In this document: piece after piece, positions 19,686 through 27,545 of the stretch
Layout: each line of letters begins with the position of its first letter
How positions within the stretch are numbered: the first letter of the stretch is position 1
From: JAEUIZ01 sp046155605
GTDB lineage: Bacteria > Planctomycetota > Phycisphaerae > Phycisphaerales > UBA1924
Assembly (NCBI GenBank): GCA_046155605.1
Contig: JBJXFQ010000133.1
Coordinates: forward strand, 1-64,000
Reading direction: 5' to 3'
Length of the DNA: 64,000 bases
Translations under genes and position numbers: made by a program
The notes under the pieces: model-generated
The model's input: only the letters and a program-made list of their open reading frames with translations
What the model was told of the DNA's origin: nothing
Databases searched by the model: none

Positions 19686-20525
19686 ATGATCCGACGCGCA
19701 TTCACGGCTGTTGAGTTGGTCATCGTCCTTGTCGTGCTCGTCACCATCGTGGCCGTGCTCGCGCCGGTCGCCAGCCGATCGCGGAATGCGGCTGGCCTCG
19801 AGATGTCGCTGATGAACATCCGCACGATCGTGGCGGCGAACACGGCGTACACGATCGACACGACCTGGCCGGCGATGCGAGGCGCGTCTTACACCAACGG
19901 ATCGATGAACGGCTGGGATTCGTGGTGCTACGGGGGGAAAAACGCGAGCGTCTACTGGCAGACTTCGTTCAGCGGGCTGTTTGACGAGTCCGCCTACTCG
20001 CGTCCGCTCAATGGCTATCTCTACGGCGGTCGCATCCCCGTGCCGTCTGGCTATCTGAACACGGGATCGGGCGCGTCGTGGCCGGGGCAGCCAGGCAACT
20101 GGAACTTCCGTCACGGCACACCCACCGCGGCGCAGCGGCTGCTTCAGATTCCCGTGTTCAAGTCGCCGGGCGATGTTGCGACGATTCAACGCAACTGGCC
20201 GAACCCGACGCCGGGCGTGACGTGCTATGACGACGTCGGTACGAGTTACATGCTCAACATGAAGTGGTGGGACGCGCCGGGGCAAATCGGAACCTTTACA
20301 CAGCGCTATACCGTGGGGTGCCAACGCATCGCGGCCGCGACGGTCAGCCCGAACTACGTCTTCATCCACGATCAAACCGCGGACCGCGTGGCGAACGGCA
20401 TCGCCACCGTCGGCGAGTTTGGCAAGCAGAATGCGTCGGCGGTGGGATACATCGACGGCCGGGCCGCGTACATCGCGATCACGCCCTCAGCGACTTCCGG
20501 GCCGGGGTACACGTTCATTCCGTGA
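19686..20525 (+). CDS. Prepilin-type N-terminal cleavage protein, paralogue of 17848-18675
   Basis: 279 residues; start MIRRAFTAVELVIVLVVL with GGAGG (19673-19677) 8 bases upstream and a -10-like TATACT at 19655-19660. The leader has Ala -1 and Glu +5. Shared blocks with the paralogue: MSLMNIRTIVAANTAY, FDESAYSRPLNGYLY, SPGDVATIQRNWPNPTPG, MKWWDAPG and YIDGRAAY. Duplication of this gene around the FKBP gene is evident. Function unknown. Confidence 0.8.
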   Translation: MIRRAFTAVELVIVLVVLVTIVAVLAPVASRSRNAAGLEMSLMNIRTIVAANTAYTIDTTWPAMRGASYTNGSMNGWDSWCYGGKNASVYWQTSFSGLFDESAYSRPLNGYLYGGRIPVPSGYLNTGSGASWPGQPGNWNFRHGTPTAAQRLLQIPVFKSPGDVATIQRNWPNPTPGVTCYDDVGTSYMLNMKWWDAPGQIGTFTQRYTVGCQRIAAATVSPNYVFIHDQTADRVANGIATVGEFGKQNASAVGYIDGRAAYIAITPSATSGPGYTFIP

Positions 20526-20671
20526 TCTCCCGTGGTGCTCGGTCTGTCGGCACTTCTCGGGCGGTCGGTTGCATTCCAGAGCCACCCTCGAATGTCTGGA
20601 GGCCCGCGGCACGGCCACGCGGCTACCCTTGCGGCGTGTCCGTTTCTCGGCCCCAAAGCCGGAGTCTGTGT

Positions 20672-21226
20672 GTGAGCGAGTCGGAACGTCTACGCCGATT
20701 GCACGAGCACGATCGCTGGGGCAATCGCCTCGCGCTGGCGTCGATCAAGTCATGCGAGGGCGTGCTGCTCTCGCAGGCCTCGCGGATCGGTGCCGCGGTC
20801 GATGATGTCTACGAGCGATACGCCCGTGCGCCGGCGGTCATGGCCCACATTTTCTGGGCCCAGCGCCGCTGGCTGTGGCGGCTTGGCGAGTGCGAGCCGC
20901 CGCCGGAAGTCATGCCCGCGAAGGAATGGCCGATCGCGCGGCTGGAGCAGGAATCAGCGGACCTGGACACGCTGTGGACGCGGTTTCTCGATGGCGTCGC
21001 CGATGCCGACCTCGCCGAGCCGGTCCGCTACATGGGCAGCGACGGGCAGGCGTATCGGGACAGCGTGGCCGACATCGTGACGCACGTCCTGACGCACGGC
21101 ACCTACCACCGTGGGCAGGTGGCCATGCTCGTCAAGCAATGCGGCGGGCGGCCAGCCGAGACCGATTTCATCCACTTCGCCCACGAATCGGCCGCCGCGG
21201 GGCAAGGTCGGCACGACGAGCCATGA
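20672..21226 (+). CDS. DinB-family metal-binding protein
   Basis: 184 residues from GTG 20672, chosen because GGAG sits 7 bases upstream. DinB-like four-helix bundle: the metal-binding histidines are in LHEHDRWGN near the N-terminus and in HVLTHGTYHRGQV near the C-terminus, the classical DinB pattern. Members include thiol transferases; the substrate is not known here. The stop overlaps the start of the GNAT gene (ATGA at 21223). Confidence 0.8.
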   Translation: MSESERLRRLHEHDRWGNRLALASIKSCEGVLLSQASRIGAAVDDVYERYARAPAVMAHIFWAQRRWLWRLGECEPPPEVMPAKEWPIARLEQESADLDTLWTRFLDGVADADLAEPVRYMGSDGQAYRDSVADIVTHVLTHGTYHRGQVAMLVKQCGGRPAETDFIHFAHESAAAGQGRHDEP

Positions 21227-21987
21227 GCCGAATCGAGCGAGTACGGGCAACGCTCAAGAAGGGCGGCGCGGTCTTCATCCGGGCCGCCGAGCCGGACGAC
21301 GTGGCCGCGATCCGCGCGTTCGACGCCCACATGCTGGTGAACAACGCGTTCGGCGTGCGTGAGCCGGGCGAGAGCGAGCGCTCCGAGGCCGAGGAACGCA
21401 CACGAATCGAGCGGTTCGTCCGCGAGCCCGGCTGGCTGATGCTGACGGCGTGGACGGCCAATCGGCATGCCGAACTCGTGGGCACGCTCTCGTTCCGCAA
21501 CGGTGATCGCCGCAAACTCGCACACCACGGCAGTTTCGGCGTCGCGGTGCATGGGGAGTGGCGAGGCCGCGGCGTCGGGGCGGCGATGATCCATTCGCTC
21601 CTCGCGTGGGCCGTCGCGAATCGGCAGATCGAGAAGGTCTCGCTCGGCGTGTTTGAGACCAATGCCGACGCGCGGCGGCTGTACGAGCGGCTCGGGTTCG
21701 TCGAGGAATCCCGCTCGCCGCGGCATTTCAAACTCGGGCCGGGGCGATACGTCGATGACGTGCGGATGTCCCTTTTCGTCAAGCCCGGCGTCGCGCCGCA
21801 GCCTTTCAAGACGTGGCCGTTGCCCGAGCCTCCCAAGCGGCAGCCAAAGCCGCCCGCGCCACAAGCCAAGCCCGTGCCTCAGCCCGCCCCGCCCGCCAGT
21901 GTCGCCGCTGAGCGGACCACGGCCTCGTCCGCCCAAGCGCCTCAACCTGCTCCGGTCTCTGTGCCGGTACCGAATCCCGCCAGTTAG
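21223..21987 (+). CDS. GNAT-family N-acetyltransferase with proline-rich tail
   Basis: 254 residues, coupled by ATGA to the DinB-family gene. The acetyl-CoA binding segment is HGEWRGRGVGAAMIHSLL, followed by the conserved ETNADARRLYERLGF. After residue about 190 comes a low-complexity tail of Pro, Gln, Ala and Lys (PPKRQPKPPAPQAKP), probably disordered. The acceptor substrate cannot be deduced. Confidence 0.85.
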   Translation: MSRIERVRATLKKGGAVFIRAAEPDDVAAIRAFDAHMLVNNAFGVREPGESERSEAEERTRIERFVREPGWLMLTAWTANRHAELVGTLSFRNGDRRKLAHHGSFGVAVHGEWRGRGVGAAMIHSLLAWAVANRQIEKVSLGVFETNADARRLYERLGFVEESRSPRHFKLGPGRYVDDVRMSLFVKPGVAPQPFKTWPLPEPPKRQPKPPAPQAKPVPQPAPPASVAAERTTASSAQAPQPAPVSVPVPNPAS

Positions 21988-22006
21988 CCGCTCGTACTAT
22001 CCCGGC

Positions 22007-24313
22007 GTGGCCGTGCCCGATCGCTTCCAACTCGTCTCGGACTTCGCGCCGATGGGCGACCAGCCCGCGGCCATCGCCAAACTTGTCGCCGACCTCTCCG
22101 CCGGCAAGCCCGCAGCGTGCCTGCTGGGCGCGACCGGCACCGGCAAGACGTTCACGATGGCCAATGTCATCGCAACGCTGAATCGCCCGACGCTCATTAT
22201 CAGCCACAACAAGACGCTGGCGGCGCAACTCTTCGAGGAACTCCGCGAGTTTTTCCCGCGCAACAGCGTCAACTACTTCGTGTCGTACTACGACTACTAC
22301 CAGCCCGAGGCCTATATCCCGCAGCGCGATATCTATATCGAGAAGGATTCGAGCCGTAACGACGATCTCGACCGGCTGCGGCTGGCCGCCACGAGCAACA
22401 TCCTCTCACGGCGCGACACGGTGGTCGTCGCCAGCGTCTCGTGCATCTTCGGGCTCGGCTCGCCCGAGGCCTATCACCAGCGGGTGCTCACGATCACCGT
22501 CGGCTCCCCCATCAACCGCCGCGACTTTCTCATGGCGCTCGCCGCGATGCAATATCGCCGCGCCGAGGTCGAGTTTGCGCGCGGCACGTTCCGCGTCCGT
22601 GGCGAGGCCATCGAGGTCTTCCCTGCGTACGAGTCGTTCGCGCTGCGGATCGATCTTTCAGGCGGGCTGGGTGATGAGGTGGCACGCATCGACCTCTTCA
22701 ATCCCACGAGCGGCGAGGTCTTGGCGGAGGAGCGTCAGTTCTTCCTGTTCCCGGCGGTTCACCATGTCATGCCGCGGGACGAGCTGGAGCCGATCCTGTC
22801 CCGGATTCGCGCGGACCTGGACGCCCGCGTCATGGAGTTGCGCGCCCAGGGCAAACTGCTCGAAGCGCAGCGTCTGCTCGGGCGCACCAAATACGACCTC
22901 GAACTCATCGAAGAGGTCGGGGTCTGCCCGGGCATCGAGAACTACTCACGGTACTTTGACGGCCGCATGCCGGGCGAAAGGCCGTATTGCCTCCTCGATT
23001 ACTACAAACTCGCGGGCGAGCACGGCCCGATGTCGGCACGCGGACTGGATGCGGCAGACTCGACCGATGACCGCACTCCACACCCCGCCCGGACTATCGC
23101 ACGTTCATCTTCTTCATCTTCATCTTCATCTTCTTCTTCTCCTTCCTCTTCCACTTCGTCCCTCCGTCCCCCCGTCCTTTCGTCCCTTTCTTCCTGGCTT
23201 CTCATCATCGACGAGTCTCACGTCACGATCCCGCAGTTGCACGCCATGTTCCACGGCGACCGCAATCGCAAGCAAACCCTTGTCGAGCACGGCTTCCGCC
23301 TCCCCGCCGCGATGGATAACCGCCCGCTCAAGTTCGAGGAGTTCGAGTCCATCATCCCGCAGGCGCTCTTCGTCTCCGCCACGCCCGCGGCCTATGAACT
23401 GAAACGCTGCGGCGGCGAGATCGCCGAGCAGGTCATCCGGCCCACGGGCCTTGTCGATCCAGTCATCGAAGTGTTGCCCGCGCGCGGCCAAGTGCCCGAC
23501 CTCATCGAGCGCTGCAAGCAGCGCGTCGCGGCCGGCGAACGCGTCCTCGTCACCGCGCTCACCAAGCGACTCTGCGAGGACCTCGCGCAATACCTCGACG
23601 AGCAGGGCCTCCGCGTCCGCTTCCTGCACAGCGACGTCGAGACTTTGGAGCGTGTCGAGATCCTCACCGATCTGCGCTCCGGCGAGTTCGACGTGCTCGT
23701 GGGCGTCAACCTGCTTCGCGAGGGCCTCGACCTGCCCGAGGTCTCGCTCGTGTGCATCCTCGACGCGGACAAGGAAGGGTTCCTGCGTTCGCCGACGAGC
23801 CTGATCCAGCAGATGGGCCGGGCCGCGAGGAACGCGAATGCGCTCGTGGTGATGCATGCCGATAAGGTGACCGCGGCGATGCGTGCGGCGATGGAGGAGA
23901 CCGAGCGCCGCCGCGCTAAGCAACTCGCGTACAACGCCGAGCACGGCATCACGCCCAAGACCATCATCAAGGCCCTCCGCACCGGCCTGCAATCCGAACT
24001 TCGGGCGCGGAAGACCGCCCGCGAGGCCGTCAAGACTTCCGAGCCGGCGATCGACGCCCGCGAGCTCGAGCGGATGCTGGAGTCCGATATGCTCGAAGCC
24101 GCGGAGGCGCTGGAGTTCGAGAAGGCCGCGGCGTTTCGTGACCAACTCAGCAAACTGCGCGAGAGGTTCACGCTCGCGCCGACGGGCGATGCCGCGGAGC
24201 CGGTGCGCATCAAGCGGTCGGAACTTGAGGCGGCGCTCACGGGCAAGCCGTCAAAGAAACGCCCCGGCACGCCAGGTGTCAAAGTACGAAAGCGGGCGAA
24301 GCGGGGGGGATGA
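22007..24313 (+). CDS. uvrB: Excinuclease ABC subunit B with serine-rich insertion
   Basis: 768 residues from GTG 22007 (a second GTG at 22013 is equally possible; no clear ribosome site). This is the DNA-damage-verifying helicase-like subunit of nucleotide excision repair. Walker A: GATGTGKT; beta-hairpin: YYDYYQPEAY; motif II: DESH at about residue 402; C-terminal UvrC-binding helices: EAAEALEFEKAAAFRDQL. Between the LLDYYKL segment and DESH there is about 60 residues of extra sequence, including an almost pure Ser run (about 367-386) encoded by TCT/TCA repeats. Other UvrBs have roughly 660-700 residues and lack this. The frame is intact throughout. Confidence 0.93.
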   Translation: MAVPDRFQLVSDFAPMGDQPAAIAKLVADLSAGKPAACLLGATGTGKTFTMANVIATLNRPTLIISHNKTLAAQLFEELREFFPRNSVNYFVSYYDYYQPEAYIPQRDIYIEKDSSRNDDLDRLRLAATSNILSRRDTVVVASVSCIFGLGSPEAYHQRVLTITVGSPINRRDFLMALAAMQYRRAEVEFARGTFRVRGEAIEVFPAYESFALRIDLSGGLGDEVARIDLFNPTSGEVLAEERQFFLFPAVHHVMPRDELEPILSRIRADLDARVMELRAQGKLLEAQRLLGRTKYDLELIEEVGVCPGIENYSRYFDGRMPGERPYCLLDYYKLAGEHGPMSARGLDAADSTDDRTPHPARTIARSSSSSSSSSSSSPSSSTSSLRPPVLSSLSSWLLIIDESHVTIPQLHAMFHGDRNRKQTLVEHGFRLPAAMDNRPLKFEEFESIIPQALFVSATPAAYELKRCGGEIAEQVIRPTGLVDPVIEVLPARGQVPDLIERCKQRVAAGERVLVTALTKRLCEDLAQYLDEQGLRVRFLHSDVETLERVEILTDLRSGEFDVLVGVNLLREGLDLPEVSLVCILDADKEGFLRSPTSLIQQMGRAARNANALVVMHADKVTAAMRAAMEETERRRAKQLAYNAEHGITPKTIIKALRTGLQSELRARKTAREAVKTSEPAIDARELERMLESDMLEAAEALEFEKAAAFRDQLSKLRERFTLAPTGDAAEPVRIKRSELEAALTGKPSKKRPGTPGVKVRKRAKRGG
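23105..23158 (+). repeat. TTC/TCA-rich microsatellite inside uvrB
   Basis: A pyrimidine-rich TCT-TCA repeat, codon-aligned, giving twelve consecutive Ser codons followed by PSSSTS. It sits immediately before the helicase DESH motif and is a likely hotspot for length change in steps of three or six bases. Confidence 0.75.
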
Positions 24314-24371
24314 GCCGCAATGAGAGTGGAGCGCGTTCGCTCATCAGATCGCGCTTTGGTAGCATCTGCCC

Positions 24372-24965
24372 ATGCAGCGTCGGCACCACTACGAGCAGGC
24401 CTTCGAACAATACCTGCGTGCGCGCCGCGTGCCGTATGTCGCCGTCGATGAGGCCCGCCGCGCGCTCCTCCCCGATTCCGCCCGTCTGACGGTCGCCGAC
24501 GCCGACGGCAGCCGTGCCATCAAGTCGTTTGACATGGTCCTGTACGGCCCCACCGACAACCTGCTCGTCGAGATCAAGGGACGACGCATCGTGCCGGGCC
24601 GCCGCGGCAGCCCCGATCGCCCGACGCGGGCCACCCGCAGCACGCTGCAATCCTGGGTCACGCTCGAGGACGTGCAGTCGCTGCGGACCTGGGAGGTGCT
24701 CTTCGGCGAGGGCTTTGTCGGCGCGTTCCTGTTCGTTTATTGGTGCGACGAGCAGCCGCCTCTGCCGTTGTTCGAAGAAATCTTCGAGTTTCGGGGGCGG
24801 TGGTACGCGATCCGCTGCATCACGCTCCGCGAATATGAGGGTGCCATGCGGACCCGCAGCCAGCGCTGGAAGACCGTCCATGTCCCGACCGCTGCCTTTG
24901 AGCGCGCCAGCCGCCCACTCTTCGCCCATGACGGCGCTCTGTTCCAACCCGCATCAGCGACGTAG
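24372..24965 (+). CDS. HYExAFE-family protein, nuclease-like fold
   Basis: 197 residues beginning MQRRHHYEQAFEQYL, which contains the HYExAFE signature known from planctomycetes. A following segment, SFDMVLYGPTDNLLVEIKGRR, has the D...ExK arrangement of PD-(D/E)XK nucleases. Nuclease activity is therefore inferred, not shown. No partner gene is evident, though it follows uvrB closely. Confidence 0.75.
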   Translation: MQRRHHYEQAFEQYLRARRVPYVAVDEARRALLPDSARLTVADADGSRAIKSFDMVLYGPTDNLLVEIKGRRIVPGRRGSPDRPTRATRSTLQSWVTLEDVQSLRTWEVLFGEGFVGAFLFVYWCDEQPPLPLFEEIFEFRGRWYAIRCITLREYEGAMRTRSQRWKTVHVPTAAFERASRPLFAHDGALFQPASAT

Positions 24966-25004
24966 CATCCCGAGCAAACCCCAGCCCCTTCCAGGAGGCT
25001 CCGT

Positions 25005-25214
25005 ATGTCGGCCAACTTCAAGCGTGTTCTCGCCGGCCTTGCCCTTGCCCTCGTGACGACCACGTCCGCGATGGCCCAACTCGAAGACAAGCCGCCGCGA
25101 CCCAAGCGCGCCGATACGCCCCCGGCCTTGTGGAACTATTTCGCCGCAATCGTGCTCATCGCCGCCATCGCCGGTGCCAGCACCATCCCCAGCAAGCGCG
25201 GCCACCAGGACTAA
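25005..25214 (+). CDS. Small exported membrane protein (69 aa)
   Basis: Signal peptide-like start MSANFKRVLAGLALALVTT, cleavage near AMAQ, a short basic/proline segment (DKPPRPKRADTP), then one transmembrane helix (LWNYFAAIVLIAAIAGAS) and a charged end. AGGAGG precedes the ATG by 7 bases. The stop overlaps the next start by one base (TAATG at 25212-25216), so the three small genes 25005-25861 form a tight operon. Function unknown. Confidence 0.7.
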   Translation: MSANFKRVLAGLALALVTTTSAMAQLEDKPPRPKRADTPPALWNYFAAIVLIAAIAGASTIPSKRGHQD

Positions 25215-25516
25215 TGCCCATGAAAGCCTCCACGAACCGTCGCGCCCTGGTCCTCCTCAATGTCGTCCTCGGCGGGCTCCTTGTCGCCATCAGCCTGGCG
25301 CCCTCGGCTCAGGCTCAGCGCGGCGGCGGGCGTGGCCGCGGCGACTACACGCTCGCCTCGGGCCGAATCCAGGGCGGTAACTCCAACGCCATTTACGTCG
25401 TCGATGCCGGCAACCAGGAGTTGGTCGCCCTCCGATGGAACGAGTCTACCAAGGGTCTCGAGGGCATCGGCTATCGCGACCTCCGGGCCGACGCGCAGGC
25501 ACCGCAATCCCGCTAG
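25214..25516 (+). CDS. Small secreted protein of a paralogous pair (100 aa)
   Basis: Starts at ATG 25214, overlapping the previous stop. Signal peptide ends near SAQAQ; then a Gly/Arg patch (RGGGRGRGD). The conserved part, YVVDAGNQELVALRWN, resembles LLVLDNRAEELMVYRVEN of the next gene, suggesting the two are diverged duplicates of one small beta-rich domain. Function unknown. Confidence 0.65.
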   Translation: MPMKASTNRRALVLLNVVLGGLLVAISLAPSAQAQRGGGRGRGDYTLASGRIQGGNSNAIYVVDAGNQELVALRWNESTKGLEGIGYRDLRADAQAPQSR

Positions 25517-25525
25517 GAGCACCCC

Positions 25526-25861
25526 ATGAGCAACCTCTCCTCGCTTCGATTCGCATCTGGCCATCACCGCGGCTCCGGGCTCCTCATCTCCTCCGCGATC
25601 ATCCTCCTTGTCCTCATCGCGCTCCAGGCCACGCGCCTGGGCACGCCCGTGAAAGCCGATCTCGTCTCCTCCGCCGGCGGCCTCACAGTGCTGACAGTCG
25701 CCGCTTCGTCGCAGGACATGCTCCTCGTGCTCGACAACCGCGCCGAAGAGTTGATGGTCTACCGCGTTGAGAACCAGAACGCCGTTGAGCTTCACAACCG
25801 CTACAACCTGCCGCGAATCTTCGCTGAGGCCCGCAACAAGACGCTCGGCAAGGGTCGGTAG
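25526..25861 (+). CDS. Small membrane-anchored protein of a paralogous pair (111 aa)
   Basis: Preceded by AGGAG. An N-terminal transmembrane anchor (LLISSAIILLVLIALQA) without a clear cleavage site is followed by LLVLDNRAEELMVYRVEN and LHNRYNL, matching the upstream gene's product. Last gene of the three-gene cluster. Function unknown. Confidence 0.65.
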   Translation: MSNLSSLRFASGHHRGSGLLISSAIILLVLIALQATRLGTPVKADLVSSAGGLTVLTVAASSQDMLLVLDNRAEELMVYRVENQNAVELHNRYNLPRIFAEARNKTLGKGR

Positions 25862-25979
25862 TTCCGCGTTTGGAGCCGCGCGGGCCTGCCGGGCCGCTCG
25901 CGGGGCACTAAAACCCATCGCCCGGCCAACCCCGCATCCGCGCCAGCGCGGCGGCGGTGTCGTTTGACGCGGAACCCCC

Positions 25980-27533
25980 ATGCCGATCACGCCCCTGCCG
26001 CAGTTTGAAGCCGATCTCGAGGCCGATCGCAAACTCTACGAGTCGCTCAAGCCGCCCACCAGCATGGTCGTCCGGTTCGGCGATCTGAAACTCGTCGGCG
26101 AGTTCCCATACTCGGGCGACGCCAAGCCGGGCTGCGGCTCCAAACTCGTCGTCCGTACGTTCCGCGGCACCGAGGTGGGCGAGATGCTCACCACCACCTG
26201 CGGTAACTCGGGCTGCTCCAAGAGCGTCAGCCGGCAGGAGATGCTCCGGTACATCGATAACTCCGGAGGTCGGGACTATCCGTTCTACACAGACGGCCGC
26301 GTGCTCCGCGTCGCGACGAAGGAGGACCTCGATAAGCAGACGGCGATCGAGCAGTCGCGGCACGGGCTGAAGATGGCCGCCCGTCGTGCGGTCGAGAGCC
26401 TGGGCCTGACCATCAAGATCGTGGACGCCGAGCCGATCCTGGGCGGCGAACGCCTCACGATCTACTACAACTCCGAGGATCGTCCAGACCTCCGCGAACT
26501 CGCCCGGATGCTCGGCGTCGAGTTCCACGTCCGTGTCGAACTCCGGCAGGTCGGTGCCCGCGACGAGGCCCGCCTCACCGCCGACTACGAGCGCTGCGGA
26601 CAATACTGCTGCTGCAAGAACTTCCTGAAGGTGCTCAAGCCCATCTCGATGCGTGCCGCCAAGATGCAGAAGGCGACGCTCGACCCGCTGAAAATCTCCG
26701 GTCGCTGCGGGCGACTGATGTGCTGCCTGCGCTACGAGGACGAGACCTACGAAGAACTGCGGAAGAAACTCCCCAAGCGCAAGACCCGCGTCGGCACGCC
26801 CGAGGGCAACGGCTTCGTCGTCGATTCCCAGATTCTCACTCAACTCGTGCTCGTGCACCTCGACGGCAGCGAGCGGCAGGTCGCGATCCCGGTCGAGGAT
26901 TTGACCGAGCCCACCGCCGCAGCGCCCGAGCCGCCGCCTCTTGCCGGCCCGCCCGCCGATCGCCGCGGCGCGCGGCCGCGTGACGCGAGTCCGCGCGACG
27001 ATCGCGCACGCGAGCCGAAGCGTCGTGAGGGGGAGGCCGTTCCTCGCCGCGAGGGAGAGCCGCCGCGCAGCGAGGGAGATCTGCCGCGTCCGGCCGGTCC
27101 TGTTCGCGAGCGTTCGTCCCGGAGAAGCGACCAACAACCGCGAAGCGATCAACCGCAGCAAGGCAATCGTCCGCCGCGAGGCGATCAACCTCGGCGAGAC
27201 GATCGCCCTCGTCGCGACGAACAGGCCCGCCCGGCCAACCAACCCAGTCGTGACGACGGGTCTCGACAGAGCGAGCGACCGCCGCGCCAAGACCAGCCGC
27301 CCGACGCCGACGCGATCCGTCCGCTCGACGATGATCTGCCCCCGATCGACACGGGCATGGAAGCGGATGACGCCGCCGAAGCCTCTCCAGGCCCGGAATC
27401 AGCGGGCACGCCAGGCGGGCCTCCTCGCCGCCGTCGCCGTCGTCGTCGCCGTCGTCCGCCCGGTGATGCACAAGGCGGCTCGCAGTCCGCGCCACCGGGC
27501 TCGCCCCCGCCATCTCCAGCCGGCCCGGCCTAA
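25980..27533 (+). CDS. PSP1/YaaT-family protein with Arg/Asp-rich disordered tail
   Basis: 517 residues. Residues about 1-310 form a PSP1 domain with the typical Cys clusters CGQYCCCKNF and SGRCGRLMCCLRYE, as in Bacillus YaaT, a cytosolic protein tied to signalling and RNA processing complexes. From about residue 320 on there is a long disordered tail rich in Arg, Asp, Gln and Pro, ending in ten Arg residues (GPPRRRRRRR...PPGDA). The tail may bind nucleic acid; this is inference. lepB follows after 12 bases. Confidence 0.82.
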   Translation: MPITPLPQFEADLEADRKLYESLKPPTSMVVRFGDLKLVGEFPYSGDAKPGCGSKLVVRTFRGTEVGEMLTTTCGNSGCSKSVSRQEMLRYIDNSGGRDYPFYTDGRVLRVATKEDLDKQTAIEQSRHGLKMAARRAVESLGLTIKIVDAEPILGGERLTIYYNSEDRPDLRELARMLGVEFHVRVELRQVGARDEARLTADYERCGQYCCCKNFLKVLKPISMRAAKMQKATLDPLKISGRCGRLMCCLRYEDETYEELRKKLPKRKTRVGTPEGNGFVVDSQILTQLVLVHLDGSERQVAIPVEDLTEPTAAAPEPPPLAGPPADRRGARPRDASPRDDRAREPKRREGEAVPRREGEPPRSEGDLPRPAGPVRERSSRRSDQQPRSDQPQQGNRPPRGDQPRRDDRPRRDEQARPANQPSRDDGSRQSERPPRQDQPPDADAIRPLDDDLPPIDTGMEADDAAEASPGPESAGTPGGPPRRRRRRRRRRPPGDAQGGSQSAPPGSPPPSPAGPA

Positions 27534-27545
27534 CCTCACCTCCGC

